A stretch of 64,000 nt of DNA from Nocardia sputorum. Lineage in GTDB: Bacteria > Actinomycetota > Actinomycetes > Mycobacteriales > Mycobacteriaceae. The position numbers were made by a program, and so were the translations under genes. The notes beneath the pieces were generated by a model. The model did no database searches, had not been told where the DNA came from, and saw only the letters and a list, made by a program, of their open reading frames with translations. The DNA is taken from positions 5,084,001-5,148,000 of the forward strand of contig NZ_AP026978.1 in assembly GCF_027924405.1 (NCBI RefSeq), read 5' to 3'. Below are positions 61,230-64,000 of the stretch, piece after piece (within the stretch, counting starts at the first letter, position 1; each line of letters opens with the position of its first letter).

Positions 61230-61670
61230 TCAGCAACTGAGAATGTGTGCCTGAGTCTTGACGGTGAACTGACGCGGTTCGCGCGGTACTCCTTCAACCT
61301 GACCCCTAGCAACAACCCGCCACGCACCGGACTCACATGGAGCCCACGCCGCAATATTCAACCGTGGGTTCGGAATCTGCTCATCACTCTCCGCCCCGCG
61401 AACCTCCCAGTCGCTACCAGCCTTCTTGAACTCCAAGGTCAAGTCCACGCGGAACCACTCCGGTGCGGGCACACAATCCGCGTAACCACCACCGATGACA
61501 GCAGGTTCGCCGCGTCCAGTCTGAACCCATGGTCGGCGCTCGTGGATAGCGAAGGTGCGCGACCGAGACCCTTCCGGATCAGCGGCAGTCATGGGCGCTC
61601 GCATGGCAACTCCGGCGCTGACCACAGCCAACGCGGCAAGTCCCGTGGTTGCGATGTGGCGAATCTACAT
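61230..61670 (-). pseudogene. Secreted-protein gene with amber codon at position 2
   Basis: AAGGAG lies 6 nt before ATG 61670, but the second codon is TAG. The frame then continues without a stop: IRHIATTGLAALAVVSAGVA is a signal-peptide-like segment, followed by a mature part of about 110 residues (VPAPEWFRVDLTLEFKKAG, NIAAWAPCESGAWRVVARGQ) with three cysteines. Either a recent nonsense mutation, or initiation occurs at a downstream ATT/TTG (61631). Family unknown. Confidence 0.65.
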
Positions 61671-61942
61671 GGTGTTCTCCTTCTTCTCGATTCAGAAAAA
61701 GGGAGTGGCCCAGAGCGGACGCACGCCATGAAATGAAGCCGATCGAAGGGCACGCGGAACCACAGCCAGCTCAAAAGTTTGTGGTCCCCCATCTCGTGAG
61801 CCGCGCCGAACCGGCAGCCGTTGCCGCCGTGAAATTCTCGCTCGGCCTCGGCTTGGCGGGCCGTCGATTCGGGCCACGCGATCGCCCAGGCCAGCACGGC
61901 CAGCGGCAGGCCGACCGCGACCACGAACCCGAGCACGATCAA
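61589..61942 (-). CDS. Possible single-helix membrane protein
   Basis: A 117-codon frame from TTG 61942 that overlaps the preceding stop (TTGA). It begins with a strong membrane helix (LIVLGFVVAVGLPLAVLAWAIAW) and continues with a polar domain holding several histidines. Its 3' part overlaps the start of the following secreted-protein gene by 80 bp, which lowers confidence; the gene may end abnormally because of decay. Confidence 0.35.
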   Translation of the reverse strand: MIVLGFVVAVGLPLAVLAWAIAWPESTARQAEAEREFHGGNGCRFGAAHEMGDHKLLSWLWFRVPFDRLHFMACVRSGPLPFSESRRRRTPCRFATSQPRDLPRWLWSAPELPCERP

Positions 61943-62244
61943 CGCCCGGCCCGCACTGCCGACCAGCGCGCGAACGACAAGCGGGGTAGCACCGTTTCCA
62001 CGTCGGCCACGTCCATTACCCGGTTCAACTCCAGCGGGCCGAGGTGTTCCGGGCCGGGCACCACGACGGCGTCCACGTCGGCCGCGCGTACCTGGTCGAA
62101 CAGCGGCAATACCGATGCCACGTCGGGCCAGATCACCAGACCACGATGCCGCGGCGCTCGGTGCCGATCGGACCAAGTTTTCCGACCTACTTTCCCGCAG
62201 CCGTGGCGGATGGATGCAGCGGGACACACAAGGTCCATCGGCAC
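61939..62244 (-). pseudogene. Fragment of a resolvase-like actinobacterial protein
   Basis: HRGLVIWPDVASVLPLFDQVRAADVDAVVVPGPEHLGPLELNRVMDVADVETVLPRLSFARW has the beta-alpha-beta pattern of a small serine-recombinase-like domain common in actinobacterial mobile regions. Upstream of this the frame does not look protein-like (MPMDLVCPAASIRHGCG...), so the N-terminus is missing or out of frame. The remaining 62245-62349 shows nothing. Confidence 0.4.
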
Positions 62245-62349
62245 CGCTCGGCCGCTACGGGTACAGGGTCATGGACTCCATAGTGCCTGTACAGCCTTTA
62301 CTGATGGTGTCGAATGCAGACAGCTGATGCGTTCGCCGTCCGGGTTTCA

Positions 62350-63290
62350 CTACAGCTTGTCTCCCAGTCGCGCCCGCCGATGCGCCGACTTCGCACGGCT
62401 GTCGGCCACCGCGGCACCGTATGGTGCAAGTATCTGAAGCGATCGCCATCCGGCGAGCATCATGAGGTCTTGCTCCTGGCCGCCGCTGTCGAGCCAGGTA
62501 TGTGCGAAGAAGTGGCGGAGCTGATGAGGATGGAGACGTTCGATGCCGGCCGCGTCGCATCGACGCTCGAGCATCTGGCGGATGCCGGAGTCGGTCATCA
62601 CTCCGCGGTAACCGAGCCACAGAGCTGGATTGTCGTTCTTGGCGCCGAGATGCTTCGCACGCACTCGGAGGTATCTCCGCAACGCCGTTCGGGTCTTGTC
62701 GCCGAACGGACACGTGCGCGTTCGGCCGCCCTTGCCGATCACCAGCACGGTGTTCTCGTTGAAGTCGAGCGCGTCCACCTCGAGCGGGGCGAGTTCGCCG
62801 CACCGAATCCCGGTATCGGCGAACAACCGGATGATGGCGTTATCACGTCGGTCGGCAGAATCGCGCCATCGCACTCTGCGAGAAGAGCTTTCACCGCGTC
62901 CATGCTCGGCACGGGCACCTGCTGATCGGGGACCGTGGGCGGACTCATCTTGTCGAACGGATTCGTGTCGATGATCTCTTCAGCCGTGAGGTACTTGAAG
63001 AACTGTTGCAGCGAGCGGTACTGACCGCGTGCGTACTCCGGCGACAACGGCTCACCGGTGCGCCGATTGGGCCGCGTGAGCAGGTCCTCGATGTAACCGC
63101 CGATGTGGGCGCGGGTGATGTCCGGCGCCGTGGTCGGCAGCTCACGTTCCGCGAAGTACCGAATTCGGGTGAGGTAACCATCGATGGTCTGCTTGCTCCG
63201 GTCCTTACGACGCAGCCCCGTCGCGAAGTCCTCCGCAAGCTCTCGGATGTCGTCCAGATCCAGCCCCGTGTCCGGATTCAGCGGCGAAAT
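62350..63290 (-). pseudogene. Tyrosine site-specific integrase, degraded
   Basis: The N-terminal SAM-like domain (DDIRELAEDFATGLRRKDRSKQTIDGYLTRIRYFAE; LSPEYARGQYRSLQQFFKYL) runs in one frame to about 62880, where the frame changes and the catalytic domain continues: R in TGIRCGELAPLE, HQLRHFFAHTWL, GWRSLQILAPYGAA with the tyrosine. There is no ATG, GTG or TTG at the 5' end of the first frame (open from a TGA near 63340). So both start and mid-gene continuity are lost. It lies 75 bp from the 3' end of a tRNA gene, the normal place for an integrase. Confidence 0.85.
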
Positions 63291-63365
63291 ACATTGCTGT
63301 CGGAGCGCTGTTCTGAACCAACTCGGCTGTCGTGTTCAGCGTTTCCGCTGGTCAAAGGCTATTTG

Positions 63366-63439
63366 TGGGGCGGGCGGGGCTCGAACCCGCGACCAATGGA
63401 TTATGAGTCCACGGCTCTAACCGACTGAGCTACCGCCCC
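63366..63439 (-). tRNA. tRNA with CAT anticodon (Met, or Ile2)
   Basis: 74-nt cloverleaf on the minus strand: acceptor GGGGCGG/CCGCCCC with A discriminator, D-arm GCTC-AGTCGGTTA-GAGC, anticodon stem GTGGA/TCCAT with loop CTCATAA, T-arm GCGGG-TTCGAGC-CCCGC. Anticodon CAT; the loop alone cannot separate elongator Met from lysidine-modified Ile. CCA is not encoded. Adjacent decayed integrase suggests it served as attachment site. Confidence 0.93.
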
Positions 63440-63550
63440 GTGCCGCGGGAACCGCAGGCGTTGGGGATGCTACCGGGTCCGACGGGTCGGGGACCAGTCG
63501 GAGTGGATGGCCTAGGGTGGGTGGGTCGGAAACTTACTGGAGGGTCAGGT

Positions 63551-64000
63551 ATGGCCGGTCTGTTCACGAAGGTGCTGAAGGCGCATCAGTGGGTGTACGA
63601 GAACAGCGGTGGGCTGGTGGGGCATCGGCTGCTGCTGGGGAATCCGACGCTGCTGCTGCGGACGGTGGGGCGCAAGTCCGGCAAGGAGCGGACTTCGGCG
63701 CTGACCTACGCGCGCGACGGCGAGAACTATCTGGTCACGGCGTCCAACGGCGGGTCGCCGCGGCCGCCGGGGTGGCTGGCGAACCTGAAGGCACGACCGG
63801 AGTGCGAGATCCAGGTCGGGCGGCGGAAACTGACGGTGCGGGCCCGGGCGACGCTGCCGGACGATCCCGAATACGCCCGGCGGTGGGCGCTCGTCGACAA
63901 GGTGAACAAGGGTCGCTACAGCGCCTATCAGAAGCTGACCAAGCGGCCCATCGCGGTCGTGGTGCTGACCCCGGCGGAGCAGGGTCAGCCCTCGCGATAG
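63551..64000 (+). CDS. Deazaflavin (F420)-dependent nitroreductase-family protein
   Basis: A 149-residue split-barrel protein of the Ddn/DDN family: NPTLLLRTVGRKSGKERTSALTYARDGENYLVTASNGGSPRPPGWLANLKARPECEIQVG includes the phosphate- and F420-binding segment (GRKSGKERT) and the conserved PPGWLANL. Mycobacterial relatives reduce quinones and activate nitroimidazoles. ATG 63551 has GGAGGG 8 nt upstream; the frame is open further upstream across the tRNA promoter region. The stop codon ends exactly at the window edge. Confidence 0.92.
   Translation: MAGLFTKVLKAHQWVYENSGGLVGHRLLLGNPTLLLRTVGRKSGKERTSALTYARDGENYLVTASNGGSPRPPGWLANLKARPECEIQVGRRKLTVRARATLPDDPEYARRWALVDKVNKGRYSAYQKLTKRPIAVVVLTPAEQGQPSR

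Noticed and set aside
51400..63440. Left attachment-site copy of the tRNA 3' end
   Set aside because: I did not find a second copy of the tRNA 3' sequence by eye; the left border of the island remains unknown.
1..64000. CRISPR array, rRNA operon, replication origin or prophage
   Set aside because: No regularly spaced repeats, rRNA sequence, DnaA-box cluster or phage structural genes were seen.

Overview
The window is very GC-rich DNA from a mycolate-type actinomycete, most likely Nocardia or a close relative such as Rhodococcus. Pointers to this are GTG/TTG starts, an Ag85-like mycolyltransferase-fold protein, glucosyl-3-phosphoglycerate synthase, a PapA-type acyltransferase, a CYP125-type P450, an NDMA-dependent alcohol dehydrogenase, a SigF/RsbW pair, MMPL and DrrAB transporters, and LIP-family lipases. 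The assignment is inferred from protein content; no rRNA or other species marker is present.

Layout. 1-9.3 kb: two divergent serine hydrolases, an XRE-membrane protein-GPP34 operon, an alcohol dehydrogenase behind a KstR-like site, a DinB-fold protein, an APH-fold kinase, and fused aminodeoxychorismate synthase (folate). 9.4-19 kb: a TerD-HNH fusion, a CYP125-type P450 with its TetR and a palindromic operator, tandem DUF1254 lipoproteins, two inverted copies of a small two-helix membrane protein gene, and a TerD-vWA protein. 19-30 kb: GpgS, a lipid-type module (acyltransferase, MFS exporter, Ag85-like esterase), SDR, AI-2E-type permease, OsmC, MetY with a strong terminator, and an exported protein. 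30-41 kb: CsbD, a FadR-type regulator with operator plus a fatty acid hydroxylase, MMPL/MarR, RsbW-SigF, GlxA-type regulator, and a cytosolic trypsin-nuclease fusion.

41.7-50.4 kb is a regulated module. A ferredoxin-P450 operon and a drrA-drrB-DUF4097 operon lie on either side of an AfsR/SARP regulator gene. Both operons start at near-identical ~120-bp segments carrying 11-bp-spaced direct repeats. The copy in front of the ferredoxin still contains the first codons of the ABC ATPase gene, which suggests promoter capture by duplication. A TetR/Dabb pair with two tandem operators follows.

51.4-63.4 kb looks like a degrading genomic island beside a CAT-anticodon tRNA. It has a frameshifted tyrosine integrase, a complete IS21-family element (with 5-bp target duplication) splitting a 95-aa reading frame, a second decayed copy of that frame as a 284-bp direct repeat 7.3 kb away, and a secreted-protein gene with an amber codon at position 2. 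Between the repeats lies a membrane-anchored multicopper oxidase operon and two lipases. The window ends with a deazaflavin-dependent nitroreductase-family gene. Computationally unverified items (operators, starts, families) are marked by lower confidence.
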